Below are positions 1 through 20,446 of a stretch of DNA of 23,451 nucleotides, in pieces (position 1 is the first letter of the stretch; every line of letters begins with the position of its first letter). The notes under the pieces were generated by a model. It made no database searches. It was not told the DNA's origin and saw only the letters and a program-made list of their open reading frames with translations. Source of the DNA: Paramacrobiotus richtersi (lineage: Eukaryota > Tardigrada > Eutardigrada > Parachela > Macrobiotidae); contig JAQGAU010000827.1 of the NCBI GenBank assembly GCA_034698045.1, forward strand, positions 1-23,451. Reading direction: 5' to 3'. Both the position numbers and the translations under genes were made by a program.

Positions 1-1192
1 GCTGGTTCTGGATAAGCTTCTACGCCAGCGTTCCGAAGTGACCGTAGTACAACATCATTGACGCAGTTATGACGCGACTTCCACAGACCCGCACTCTTTG
101 TACATGACAGCCCGTGCAGTCCATTATCCGTTACCTCTTTTCCGCAGTTGTCACAGTTATGTTGCTCCACAATCTTAGCCCCCAGCCAAACACCAACACA
201 TATCCTGAAGGACTGGTCATCCAGCCAGTTGCCAAACATTTTTGATGGGAGAGCATTTAACCAGCATCCGGCATATTTTGTGCTAACCGCGCGTAGACGG
301 GCAACAGTTCGCGGGTTGTTACCAGCTTGATCCCACAAACGGACAACATCCCTGGACAGAATAGCCTCATCCCAGACACATTGGTGGACACGCGCAAGCT
401 CCAACGGCATTTCTTCACAGTGGCTCATCTGCTTCCATACATTCGTTGCTTCCAAAACTAGTTCCTCACTGCCAGCGGTGTAGATCTCGGATGCCAACTT
501 TCGGGTAGAAAACACGGAGCCTAAAAAGGCCGAAGAAGCCAGTGATTTCGCCCGTCGGACACCTAAACCTCCACGTGAGACAGGAAGAGTAGCCTGGATA
601 TACGCCGCTCCGTCCATGCGAGTGTTTGTGATCGTTTCCAAGGCCACTCGAACCAACTCGTCAAACAACTCCAAGCAGGCAGGAACCTTCCAGTACGGAC
701 TGCATCGAAGGAGATACTGCAGCTTCGGAATGGCAAGGCAGTTCCGCAGTAGAAAGAAGGCATGGTGGGCGCTGATAAGCATTAACCGTCCTAAAAGAAG
801 TTTCAGGGCAGCAACTTTTTCTTCCATACACACAAATAGCGCTTCATCTGTGAGAGGAGCACCCAGAAACTTTACCGTTTCAGGCCCCAAGACAATCGCA
901 CCAGGTGCGACTGCATGGAGCCTGTTCCGGATGTCCTCGCGTTCATCATTGCTCCCGCCCACCAAATACATTTCGCATTTGGACGGATTCAGCTCCAGTC
1001 CAACTCTCGCGCTCTCCGTTATAATGGCTGTCAAATCGGATGTCACCGAGTCAGTGGTTCCAGCTAGAATCCCGTCATCCAAGTAGAAAACATGCAGTTC
1101 CGATACGAGGTTATCCGAAAGGGTCCGCGCAGCTAAACAGTACAGCAGAGGTCCCAATGGATCTCCTTGCTGGAGGCCAGTAGCGGAGATGT
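1..1192 (-). mobile_element. 5'-truncated non-LTR-type retroelement, antisense to the kelch remnant
   Basis: The recognisable element starts at about 1192 (minus strand) in the middle of the RT domain and continues past the left edge. Its truncated end abuts the plus-strand kelch reading frame, whose expected BTB/BACK part is absent. This suggests insertion into, or rearrangement with, that gene. The 3' end and target-site duplication are outside the window, so the junction at about 1190 is inferred from loss of homology only. Confidence 0.65.
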
Positions 1193-1214
1193 TTATTAAA
1201 CTACGCTGTTCTGC
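1..1214 (-). CDS. Reverse transcriptase fragment of a non-LTR-type retrotransposon (partial)
   Basis: The minus-strand frame is open from a TGA at 1215-1217 to the left edge of the window, about 400 codons without a stop. Seen: RT motif B GLQQGDPLGPLLY near 1140-1178; the catalytic motif C FYLDDG with the two aspartates at 1074-1079; then LGLELNPSKCE-like and FLGAPL blocks (VGLELNPSKCE, KFLGAPL), a thumb-like helical region with LLRNCLAIPKLQYLLR, and PVSRGGLGVRRAKSLASSAFLGS. Near the end is a CX2CX9HX3C finger (102-155), followed by SAGLWKSRHN. In RLE-type non-LTR elements a CCHC finger of this kind precedes a restriction-like endonuclease, which here would lie outside the window (inference). 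The N-terminal RT motifs (0-A) are missing: homology stops around 1185-1195. The frame is intact, so the copy is fairly young but 5' truncated, as is common for target-primed retrotransposition. The exact clade is not assigned. Confidence 0.85.
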
Positions 1215-2789
1215 TCAGCAAGCGCAGGGCAATGCAGAAACTGAACCAACTGAATATAAATCGATGAATCTGAATTCTACATCAATTATCCGCACAGCAG
1301 ATACCGGTGAAAGCGACAATTCCTCACTATTGTTCAATAAACTGTCAACGGATGACAAGAGTGGCAATCAACGAAGTATTAAAAAGGAAGTCATTGTTCT
1401 AGTTTCCATCGAGAACGAACCTTTTTACGAGTATCTTCGTGATCCAGTAACCGCTAGCATGTTCAATCCCTCTACATCTACTTCACGGCAGTTACATACA
1501 GTGAAACGTCTTGTTGGAGTCGAATTAGTGGCAAACTTCGAATTTCTTCATAATAACATTATATGCCATATCAGAGACAGAAGTCCAAATGTTGAAACTA
1601 TTGCATGGTTGAAACTATTGCCTTGTCGTAATAAGAATAAGAATAAGAATGGGATGTGCTGGGGAACACATGGCGCCACCTCTGCTATTCCACTTTTTTG
1701 GCCCACTATCGGGGATATCCTTCAGTCGCTGTGAACAACAGCGTGTATTTTTGGTGCTCTGAATATGGAGACGAGTACACACATCTGCACGAGCTAAATC
1801 TGTGGAATGGAAGTATCCAGCGTATTTGGAGGAAAACTCGGTAAGCGAATGCACTGTACCCTTTGGCATAAAGATTCCACAAAGTTTAAAAATTATTAAA
1901 ACAAACAGATCACGAGTATGTGTTCCTTTCCGGATCTAATTTGCTTCCCAGCCACGCTCGGGAAAACACATATTTTGCCTGTGAATGAAATAAAAAATTG
2001 ATACAATAGAAGTTCTATAAAAGTTCGATACTGCTCTTTTGTCTTTGTCTGCTTGTGCATTATGACCTTTCGGCCGTGACTTATGACGCCAACTGTCAGA
2101 TTGATATAGCAGTTGCTAACACTTGATGCGAGCCCGACTCCGGGGCTTCCGCAAAATGACCACAGAGAAACGGTGTATTACTAGCGTTCAGTTTTTGCAG
2201 TTGTCCCGGAGATGCAAAGCTCGTTGCCTTTGGGAATAAGGTTATCTGCTGTGCCAACAGCTGATCTGAGAAATGGATCGTGTGCTTCGATATCGAAACT
2301 GGCGGATGGGAGTCCTTTCCGGAAATCCCGGAGGCTAGGAGAGAGTATGGTGTCGTGCAGGATGGAAACAGCGTGTTTATTTTAGGTGGATGGCGGACTG
2401 AGGAAAACACAGCCACTGGACCCCGCGAAATAAAATCGCAGTCGTGCTTTAAGCTTAACGTAGCGACCCGCTGTTGGGAGAGTATTGGCGATCTTACAGT
2501 GCCTAGAGCTGACCATCATGCGGTGGTTTGCAACGGCCAGATTTTTGTCATCCCCAAGCACAGTCAACAGTATGGAAGGAACGCACCAGATGGCTTCCTT
2601 GGGTCGGAAGTGGAGACATTTGACCCTGAGCGCAATGCATGGACCGTTGCGGACTTTGTTCCCGAAAACAAACGTGCCGGTCAATTTTACTATACCACTA
2701 AATCATACAGTACTTGTTTTCCCGTGGAGAACCGAGTTTCCCATGAGTACCTCACCGCACGGGTTACTGATCATGCAAGTGCCGAGTGA
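1189..2789 (+). pseudogene. Kelch-repeat protein gene remnant (three exons, in-frame TGA)
   Basis: Three segments join in phase: 1189-1627 (5' limit unknown), 1726-1840 and 2201-2789. Intron 1628-1725 is gtaata...ttcag, phase 1; intron 1841-2200 is gtaagc...ttgcag, phase 2. The product has kelch-type blades: KEVIVLV...IAWLKLLP, then AVNNSVYFWCSEY...LHELNLW, then CFDIETGGWESFPEIP...VFILGGW with the diagnostic Gly-Gly, then CFKLNVATRCWESIGDL...GQIFVIPKH (Gly-Gly lost) and VETFDPERNAWTVADF. Kelch propellers usually act as substrate adaptors of Cullin-3 ligases when fused to BTB-BACK. Here no BTB/BACK is visible, because the sequence upstream of about 1190 is an antisense retroelement. An in-frame TGA lies at 2262-2264 (CCANS-stop-SEKW), while 175 codons downstream stay open. 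A pseudogene is most likely; TGA readthrough or a base error are alternatives. Confidence 0.65.
1629..1650 (+). repeat. (AATAAG)n microsatellite in the first kelch intron
   Basis: Three to four copies of AATAAG directly follow the proposed donor site. Read through without splicing, they would encode Asn-Lys repeats (NKNKNKN). Placing them in an intron restores the kelch frame into AVNNSVYFW. Confidence 0.6.
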
Positions 2790-3006
2790 AGTCCATTGTG
2801 GTGCAGCAAGAATTCCAGAAAACTGATTGGACAGCATGTACGCACCCCTCGATCGCATGCATTATGCTGGTGTTACCAAGCGGAACCATTCGTAAACTGA
2901 CTCGGCCGAGTTTGCGCTCTGTGGCCCGGCCGATCGTTCGACAGCAGTAAACTCTGCGATTTTATCAAAAACGTCCTCCATTTGCTGATGCTGTGCTAGT
3001 ACGCTT

Positions 3007-3012
3007 AATAAA
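3007..3012 (+). terminator. Candidate polyadenylation signal AATAAA for the kelch remnant
   Basis: AATAAA lies about 220 bases after the kelch stop codon on the same strand, a normal distance for an animal 3' UTR. Cleavage position not determined. Confidence 0.4.
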
Positions 3013-3352
3013 CATCAATATGCATAAAATGCGCACGCTGATTATTTATAATCACACCACAAGCGGGCTTATTGGTTAGTTGACAAGCCGTATATACGTA
3101 CTGTACGCTTTAGTTTTTGCAAAATGGACAACTGCATCGTATGCATTAAAACTTTGCGTGTTCTTCTGGTTTTGGTCAGGCCGGTTTTATATCAATCAAT
3201 CTTGCCATGAATTTGCCAAAAATGCAGGGTGGAAATGAAATTAATGCTTACTGCAAACATGCCGTCAAAGCGCTCAACGCTGACCTATTTACAACATTCA
3301 AGTAAAACAAAAATAGAGAATTTTGTTGTTTTTACTGTTCTGCGTTGTTTTC

Positions 3353-3556
3353 TCAATCTGGATGCACCAAGCGTCGAGTGGTGTTGTTTCCCACGACTCC
3401 GTTAATCGAAAGAATAAAGCCAATAGAATCATTGATTTCAACGATGGACAGCGATAGGTAGAGGGTCGCAAGAGCATGGACAGTGGAATGTATTTCCGGA
3501 TGTTTCTGACCCTTCGGTTGGCTGCCGCCATCCAAATGCTTTTTGTCGGTATACAT
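3353..3556 (-). pseudogene. Possible relic of a Cys-loop receptor ligand-binding exon (weak)
   Basis: A 67-codon minus frame contains TVHALATLYLSLSIVEIND followed by an FILSINGVV-like strand and TTRRLVHPD. The order resembles the start of the ligand-binding domain of Cys-loop channels (V-x-L-x-LLSI-x-EIN-x-..LNGWV..W-x-D-x-RL-x-W-x-P). The tryptophans expected at GWV, W-D-x-R and W-x-P are all replaced. No convincing splice sites or neighbouring exons were found. It could equally be a chance frame; treat it as a hypothesis. Confidence 0.2.
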
Positions 3557-3811
3557 GTTACAATAAAATTACTGAAAATCTGAGCATCCCACTAAACCTC
3601 CACGAGACAACTGATGCACTACGTCCCAGAAATAACAGACAATTTACTTAGCTTGTTTCCTTAGTCTGTTGTATTCTCCCAAGCACGCCGTCCCAGTTTT
3701 TGAAGCATCGTCAACAAGGGCTTTTTTATCAGTGGCATGCACTTAGACATAGATCATGCACCTGTCCGCACGTTTAACTTGTGGTGCAGGAAAGGTTATG
3801 GAACTGGTTAA

Positions 3812-3843
3812 CTTTTGTTTGTTTGTGTGTTTGTTTGTTTGTT
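3812..3843. repeat. (TTTG)n simple repeat
   Basis: Imperfect run of TTTG/GTTT units in the intergenic spacer, with one GTGTG interruption. Confidence 0.8.
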
Positions 3844-4080
3844 GACTTTTGTTTGCCGCGGCCCGCAGTCATTCCGCTGTTTTACAGACCGGATCAGAAA
3901 CAGATTTACCCCAGCCGCGCACGACCAGTTTCCTACCGGTCTGTATTGGCATTTTGTTTCGGATGTGTGGCTGCTAAATTACGATCCTTGATCGGCTGAA
4001 TATAGAAAAACAGTTTGCACGCTTAGAAGCCGACTCGGAGAAAGTTAAAGTTCACTTTTCTTTTGTGAATTTTTAAAGCA

Positions 4081-4086
4081 TTTATT
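4081..4086 (-). terminator. Candidate polyadenylation signal of slo
   Basis: TTTATT on the plus strand reads AATAAA on the minus strand, about 210 bases downstream of the slo stop codon (TAA at 4294-4296). It is the best-placed signal for the 3' end of the channel mRNA. Confidence 0.5.
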
Positions 4087-4140
4087 TTTAGCATAGCGGC
4101 TTTCTTGCAGAGTTGTGTATACGCTGCATGCGGCGATTAC

Positions 4141-4172
4141 AAACCGCACAATGTAAAAAAACCGCACAATGT
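4141..4172. repeat. Short direct repeat in the slo 3' UTR region
   Basis: The 14-mer aaaccgcacaatgt occurs twice, 18 bases apart (4141-4154 and 4159-4172). Function unknown. Confidence 0.6.
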
Positions 4173-4293
4173 GTACAACGCGTATTTATAAACAACAGCT
4201 TATCACAGATCAGACACCCGTCGTATTCGACTTTTGTCTACCGGTAACGGACATAACATCAAACCAATCAACCAAAGAACAATTTTCACGGAG

Positions 4294-14703
<10,410 letters not shown>

Positions 14704-17260
14704 TGTTGTGCCGAAGGATTTTTCTATCCGGGACGGGGGAAGAGGGATGACACGGGTTCAGGCCCGGAGGGGGTTAAGTTGCCCGATGTGTGTGTGTACA
14801 AACGGGAGTGAAACAGACAAGAGTAACCATTCGGCCCTGTTTGTTCTATTGGGTCAATCTGGCAACATCATCAACATTTTTCTCCTCTCATTTCTCGATC
14901 CACTACGGATCGATGGAGATCTGCAAGAGAGGGGATGACGTTAAATGGCGTTTTATCCCATTATACATCACAGCAAAGAGGATGGTTTAATCAGTGTTAC
15001 AACCCCGCAAAGATAACTCTTACAGCGAACTCATTAAGTTGCTCGAGAGACGGTTCGACAAATAAATCAAAAATCCACCATGTACACAGCTGGAGAATCA
15101 GGTGGAAGAAAACGCTAAACAAATAACCGTTTTATGCTGATTAGACCGGGCGCTGTGTGTGAGAAAATACAGCTCGAATGTGAGAAAGTTTGCCTATGGA
15201 TCTGACAGGCATGAATGCCGTTTTAATAAGCTAGTGTAAAATACGATCAATGAAGAGTGCGGAGCGCGGTGCAGTGTGTGGTAATCCCCGCATCCTCGAG
15301 TGCAGTGAATCGGTGCGTACACGGGCTACATATCCACAAATAAACTACCCCGCTTGATGCACTATAATTGGCTACACAACCTCATCAAGCACGCGCATCA
15401 CACTGGCTGTGTGGTTCGGTGCCAGGAATGATCCGCTTACAACGCCGGCCCGCGCTCTACTTGTTACGGGCCCAAATCAGGAACATACGGATGGAGAATC
15501 ACACAATCTGATATCGAGTAAAAAACAATTAGTCAGTCGCTGCACACAACGCATCAACAAGCTTGTGCCAAAAAGATTATCGTTTGTACCGGAAAAACTA
15601 AAACTATAACGCTGACTATACAAAAGACCAGATCCGCTACAAAAACAAACTGCGATTTGCATTTTGCCATTTTCTTATATAATGTTGTAGAACAACGTTT
15701 TTTTTGTTTAATTTGTTTCTTTATGCTTCTAATCGAATGAAATCTGCCGGTTTATGCGAAGCTGAAAACTCACGAGTGCAGTTTAACTATTTTCCCTCAT
15801 AATTGCTTTAAAATTAGAATTAGCAGCCGAACCGCCCATGTGCGTCACTTTATGTCCTGAGAGCTTTCTTTCCTCCGCAGAATGGCTCCGATGAAAGATC
15901 GCTTCTTCGTATTAATTGCATCATCACAACCCTGGATTTCTTGGCACGTTCCCGTCTCAGAAAAATCGCCAAGCGCCAAAACCCAGCAATCAGTGATATA
16001 TCGATTTCCTCATGGTAGAATATCTCTCCCTTATACACTCCAACCTACTTTCACAGTCGGCGTGTACATGCCACGACAACCAGATCGATCGGGAATTGTT
16101 CCAGAGAAAATTGCCAACATGTGGACATAGTATAAGGTGCCTGCATGCAATGTGTGCGCCACACACGGCAAGACTTCCAAGTGGTCCCTTTCCGTGGTTT
16201 TTTTGACTGTGCACCAGCGGAAGCGCATCATTGCTATGTCTACAGATGGACTGGAGTGTGTACAGATGCTGGCTGCTTTGAAATGTACATGTAAAGAGCA
16301 TATTAGCTGACAATAGACTATGCACCGAAAGAAAGTGATGCATTGAGATACATCGGCCTCATTGTAACTGTATCGAGCGGGCATGGAAGAGGATGCGGTT
16401 TCACGTTTTCTATACAATCTGTCGTCTCATTCATAAACTGAAGGAGCGCAGTAAACTATACACTGTAACTGAGTTTAAACAAAACTTTACAGTTTCCCAA
16501 TAAACATGCGAATAAATGAACGGTATTGATGAACAAACCGAATATAACTTACCCTGAAAAAACCGGGCCAACTGGAACTAAAAATAATCCTCATAGATCC
16601 AAAAAATCCATGTAATTTTCAAGTGTTTTCCAATAAGAACACACTCGACGAGATGTTATGATAAGTCCTCGACTTGGACAACGAACGAATCCCTTTGGTT
16701 GTGGATCCGGGCAGTAGATTGGGAATTAGTGGAAAGGAAAGAAAAATAAACAGGGTAATTGCTAAAAGACTGGTTTGGTTAGTCCAAGCTAAACACACAT
16801 GCTGGCTGCTTCTCTCCGCTCTGCCATCCGTGTACTAGATCTGCCATGCCGCTCGTCTGGCATCTGTTTGTGGAGCGAGAGAGAGAGAAAGCGGTCCAGC
16901 ATCCACCGGAAGTGGTAGAGCGTTGTACACTGGTGTACGTGTACTCTGTGCCAGTCGGCGTGGAAGACCGTTAACGTTGGAGCATTGCAGCGTATGTGCG
17001 TTGGATTAACTAGTACTAGCGAACATACCATACGGCGCACTTGCAGGTTAGATCGGGCTTTCGGACTTAACTCCCAAGACCGAGCTTTCAATTGACATAG
17101 TATACATCCACTGAGCTAGGACTTTGCGTTTTTTTCACATATTACTAATTCTAAAACCAAGTGATTCGTATGACAACTGGCTGTAAGAACACTTTGTACT
17201 ATAACGTGTACGTAATATCTTGTACAAGCATCTGCGGGGCCGGGGGCAAATGGTGATACT
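14704..17260. other. Upstream region of slo: 5' UTR, presumed promoter, unassigned DNA
   Basis: The bases next to the slo ATG must include its 5' UTR, but I could not fix a transcription start, TATA box or 5' UTR intron. Short open frames on both strands (for example 15409-15609 plus, 16031-16417 minus) show no recognisable domain. A short GA run lies at about 16874-16889. Confidence 0.4.
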
Positions 17261-17360
17261 GACGAAATATCACCTTCTACCGATATGATTAAAGAACCAT
17301 AATAATTGTTGACGAAATGTCATCATTAAGCAATACGAAAAAGAACCATAATATTTTGTA
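17261..17360. repeat. Imperfect 50-bp tandem duplication
   Basis: Two units beginning gacgaaat (17261 and 17311) share gacgaaatRtca near the start and aaagaaccataata in the second half, with a one-base shift between the halves. Confidence 0.65.
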
Positions 17361-19037
17361 AGTTCCTGACTACTAATTGTGCTAATAAACAAGGTGTAAC
17401 TCAGTAAGGGCAAGGTGCCTGGTATTCCCTGCATAAACGGTTCACCGGTGGTCGTCCAAGTTATACCGCTTACATAATATTCAAATTTTACGCTTTGCGA
17501 TTGAATTCTTTATCGTTGCTGATATGTAAGAAGTGATATGTACACGTATTGCATATGCACACGTATATATAGTATATAGTATGCTGATATGCACAGTCGC
17601 ATTTTATTGGCAAACGCGACAAGAATAAGCAGATCCAGCTCACTGACATGGCTACTAATCCTGCTATTCTAAACAAGTTAATGTAATTGATACGAAACGA
17701 ATTACGAAATCGTATGTTCAGTATGTTAGAAAGAGGGAGCAATGTGCCCAAAATCAGTGCTGCGTGACTTTCTAAAGCACGTAATTAAGCGCGTGGCGTT
17801 AAAAATACGTCAGTCTGGGCTCTCCCGTTAGTGATCAAATCTGAATTTGAAATGCACAGTCTGGGGCAACAGCTTACGGAAAGGGTATTCTTTTTGTAAA
17901 GTTAGTCACATTCGCAATTTGTCCCAGCAATTCCTCGATAAATTACTCCCTGTCTTAAAAGACTGTGTACTCAATGTGCGACACACATGCTTTAGAACAG
18001 CGGCCAGCAAGGCGTACAACCTGCAACATAAACACGGTCACCGGCAAATTAGCATAATTAATAGACAGGTAGTCTGCAGTTAGGGAAAGCTGGCGTTATT
18101 GGATGTATTATTATTCGGACAATATGTCGCACAGCATATCGTCCCACTGATTTGGAGTTAGTCTCAATCGCCTGTCTGGTTGGGGTCTGGTCACTGCGCC
18201 ACAGGAGCGCATTTCTCGTTATGTTTCTCAGCGCACAAATGAAACCGTTACAGCCGAATAGCAGCTGCAGGTAGGCTAATGCTGCGAGATAACGAACTTT
18301 TTCAGAGTATGTTTTCGAAATATATTGTACCTTCCCATTTACCTTGTTTTCCGTGGGATGCTCGTACACAAAACAGTGCGGACTGAGCTGTGCGAGAATT
18401 TTCCAGAGAGAAAATGCTGCACGGTTTGAACTGCAACGTGACCTTTAACCAGTAGTGCATTTCTTTGTCTTTGTGCCGTTACTTATACGATCCGCTTCGA
18501 TTACAGCAGTTTTACTTACACACCTTAGCGCTTCATATATCATTTGCAAGAATCTTGTAGAGAAAGTGCTGGCTAATCTGCCACTAGGAGTTTCCATCAT
18601 ATCTGGACTAAATATGGCTCCTGAAGCGCAACCTGTGGTAAGTCTTAACTGCGTCGTGTCCGGTGTAATGATTTGTAATAATAATGCTGGTTTAACCCTA
18701 ATGCTTCTGAATTCTGATTACCTAAGTCGGCACTTCCTCTCCGACCTTTTTTTGTTGTATCTCTGGGGATATTATCGCTTTTAGTAACTATTTTTTTTGC
18801 TGTTCTTTCCACCATTCCATCAGTTTCAGAATGCCAGGGAAACTAATCTTTTAAAACTTTTCTAAACACATGTGCAGCCAGCAGTGTGGCGTCTATAAAG
18901 AGGCCAGGACATTATTTCCGACAAGCCTTAGCAAAAGTATGACACTGCCATACCATTTACGGCATCTCGCGCGTCGAATTGATCCACTGTTTGAAGCTGC
19001 TAATTGTTGCCACAAAGCATGTCCAAGTCATTTGTCA
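17361..19037. other. Unassigned region left of the inverted-repeat element
   Basis: No gene I can name. Two plus-strand frames have exon-like borders: 17860-18068 (after cacag, before gtagtc) and 18507-18637 (after ttacag, before gtaagt). Their phases do not join directly and neither shows a clear domain. They may be exons of an unknown gene or chance. Confidence 0.25.
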
Positions 19038-19047
19038 AACCTTACCC
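19038..19047. repeat. Target-site duplication, left copy
   Basis: AACCTTACCC directly outside the left TIR; identical to the right copy. Confidence 0.88.
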
Positions 19048-19173
19048 GGCAGGGTCTAAAACCTGGGCATGGCCCCTGCCCATGGGCATGCCCAACGGGC
19101 ATGGTCACCGGAAAACATGGGTTACCCAGACTCTAAAACCTGGTCACGCCTGGCTAAAAACTGGCCATGGTCA
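19048..19173 (+). repeat. Left terminal inverted repeat (126 bp)
   Basis: Contains TCTAAAACCTGG twice (19055-19066, 19132-19143) and a degenerate gctaaaaactgg at 19153-19164. Between them is a GC-rich block of interleaved GGGCATG/CATGCCC words that is itself partly palindromic. Such subterminal repeats are candidate transposase-binding sites (inference). Confidence 0.93.
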
Positions 19174-20033
19174 TTCAAGGTAGAAATAGCGCAGAATATT
19201 GTGGTGTGCCTGCATGTTTAACACTACTTGAACGCTTATTACGTTAGCAATTACAGCAGAAAACATCCTACATCAGCAGCTATTAAACATTCTGCATAGC
19301 CCACATTCAGTTTTATATGAGCAGTAATATTTCTTCCGATTGTGTAGCGCGTACTAAATGACATAATCGCTTCCGGCATAGTAGAACGCGAGGAACGACG
19401 ACATTGTCACAAGGCCGCGATTTGTTATAGTGCACAGGTATAAAGACTGTACAAAGGCACAAATCTTGGCCTTATGTATTTAGTACAGTTGCAACATTAA
19501 TTTCTTACCAAGAAGCCGTCCATTGCTATCCAAAATTTCTTCAGGATGGTCGCACGTTCACCGTGTTTATGACACTGTCCGTTGCAAACACACAGTTTAC
19601 CTGTGAGATGTGGAACTCGTTAGTCAAGGGGTAAAGGAACCTACATGGAGCCCGTTACCCGCCATAATAATACATGAATGCAGTCGGCCTGTTGAGAAAG
19701 TGAAACGGTTTCTGGTGTTGTACTGCGATACAAAAATTTTTTCGGCTGGGTTACTCACCACAGCCTCCACTGTCTGTGTCGTTTTGTTGCAGGCAGTCGC
19801 CACAGATAAGAGATTTTATGCTCATATAGCGTGCTGTTTTTTCATGCACTGACTAAGCTCATTCAAAGGGTGCACAGAATGTCAATTAGTAAACCCTAAG
19901 GAATGCACTGTTTACAGTTCACTAGCAATTTCGTTTGTCTCGGCTTGAACTTCCTGTTGGCATACTAGAGTGCTGGAAGTTTATGCTGCCACAGATGCAT
20001 CTGTAGTGGTGCCGTAGAAGTTTATTTTTTGTC

Positions 20034-20321
20034 TTGTTATTGGTGCATCGTGATTTCAAAAGTCAAAATAATGCTGCATTTCATAGCTGTCACGTCGTAG
20101 ACGGGACTCGTAAAGCAAAACGTGCCCGGATGCACCGTATATTAAAATTAATGCCGATTGCATTGTGGTACGAAAGAGTCAACACAGTGATTTCTGCGTT
20201 ACCGGGAAATGAGCCAGTCGCAAAGAATAGACGCGAAATTTCCCAACAGTTGTCACTGGAAAATGATAGTGATGCGTCCGAAAGTAAACGTTTACTGATT
20301 GCAGACTGTACCTGGCTGTAA
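20034..20321 (+). CDS. Short hypothetical ORF inside the inverted-repeat element
   Basis: 95 codons with a Lys/Arg-rich stretch (GTRKAKRARMHRILKLMPIA), then WYERVNTVISALPGNEPV, a Glu/Ser/Asp-rich segment and a stop 125 bases before the right TIR. I do not recognise it. It could be the tail of a deleted transposase, a captured host exon, or non-coding. Expression is not indicated by any signal I can see. Confidence 0.25.
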   Translation: MLLVHRDFKSQNNAAFHSCHVVDGTRKAKRARMHRILKLMPIALWYERVNTVISALPGNEPVAKNRREISQQLSLENDSDASESKRLLIADCTWL

Positions 20322-20446
20322 TGTAGATAAGATTCTGATGTCTTCTCTGCACTCACATAACATGATTCAAACAGTTTAACTCCTATTGATGTACGTAGTT
20401 TATACTGGAGAGCATACGATACGTTTCATGCTAGTTCTGCATTGGG

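Larger units (their letters stand above)
2790..4080. other. Spacer between the kelch remnant and the slo 3' end
   Basis: The two flanking genes converge here. Apart from the AATAAA at 3007, a (TTTG)n tract and a short reading frame at 3353-3556 (minus) discussed separately, I see no gene, RNA or mobile-element ends. Confidence 0.5.

Noticed and set aside
616..1086. 156-codon plus-strand ORF
   Set aside because: Antisense shadow of the reverse transcriptase frame.
2262..2264. TGA as a selenocysteine codon
   Set aside because: Kelch blades have no selenocysteine role known to me, and I found no obvious SECIS-like stem-loop in the short 3' region. A mutation or readthrough is simpler.
16031..16417. 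128-codon minus frame upstream of slo
   Set aside because: Cys/His scatter without a finger pattern, no domain similarity, several overlapping frames of equal length; most likely chance.
17063..17118. tRNA-like signals on the minus strand: a perfect A-box word TAGCTCAGTGG and a B-box-like ggagttaagtcc at the right spacing
   Set aside because: The D-stem, T-stem and acceptor stem do not pair, so it is not a functional tRNA. It could be a tRNA-derived relic, but I see no SINE tail or duplication.
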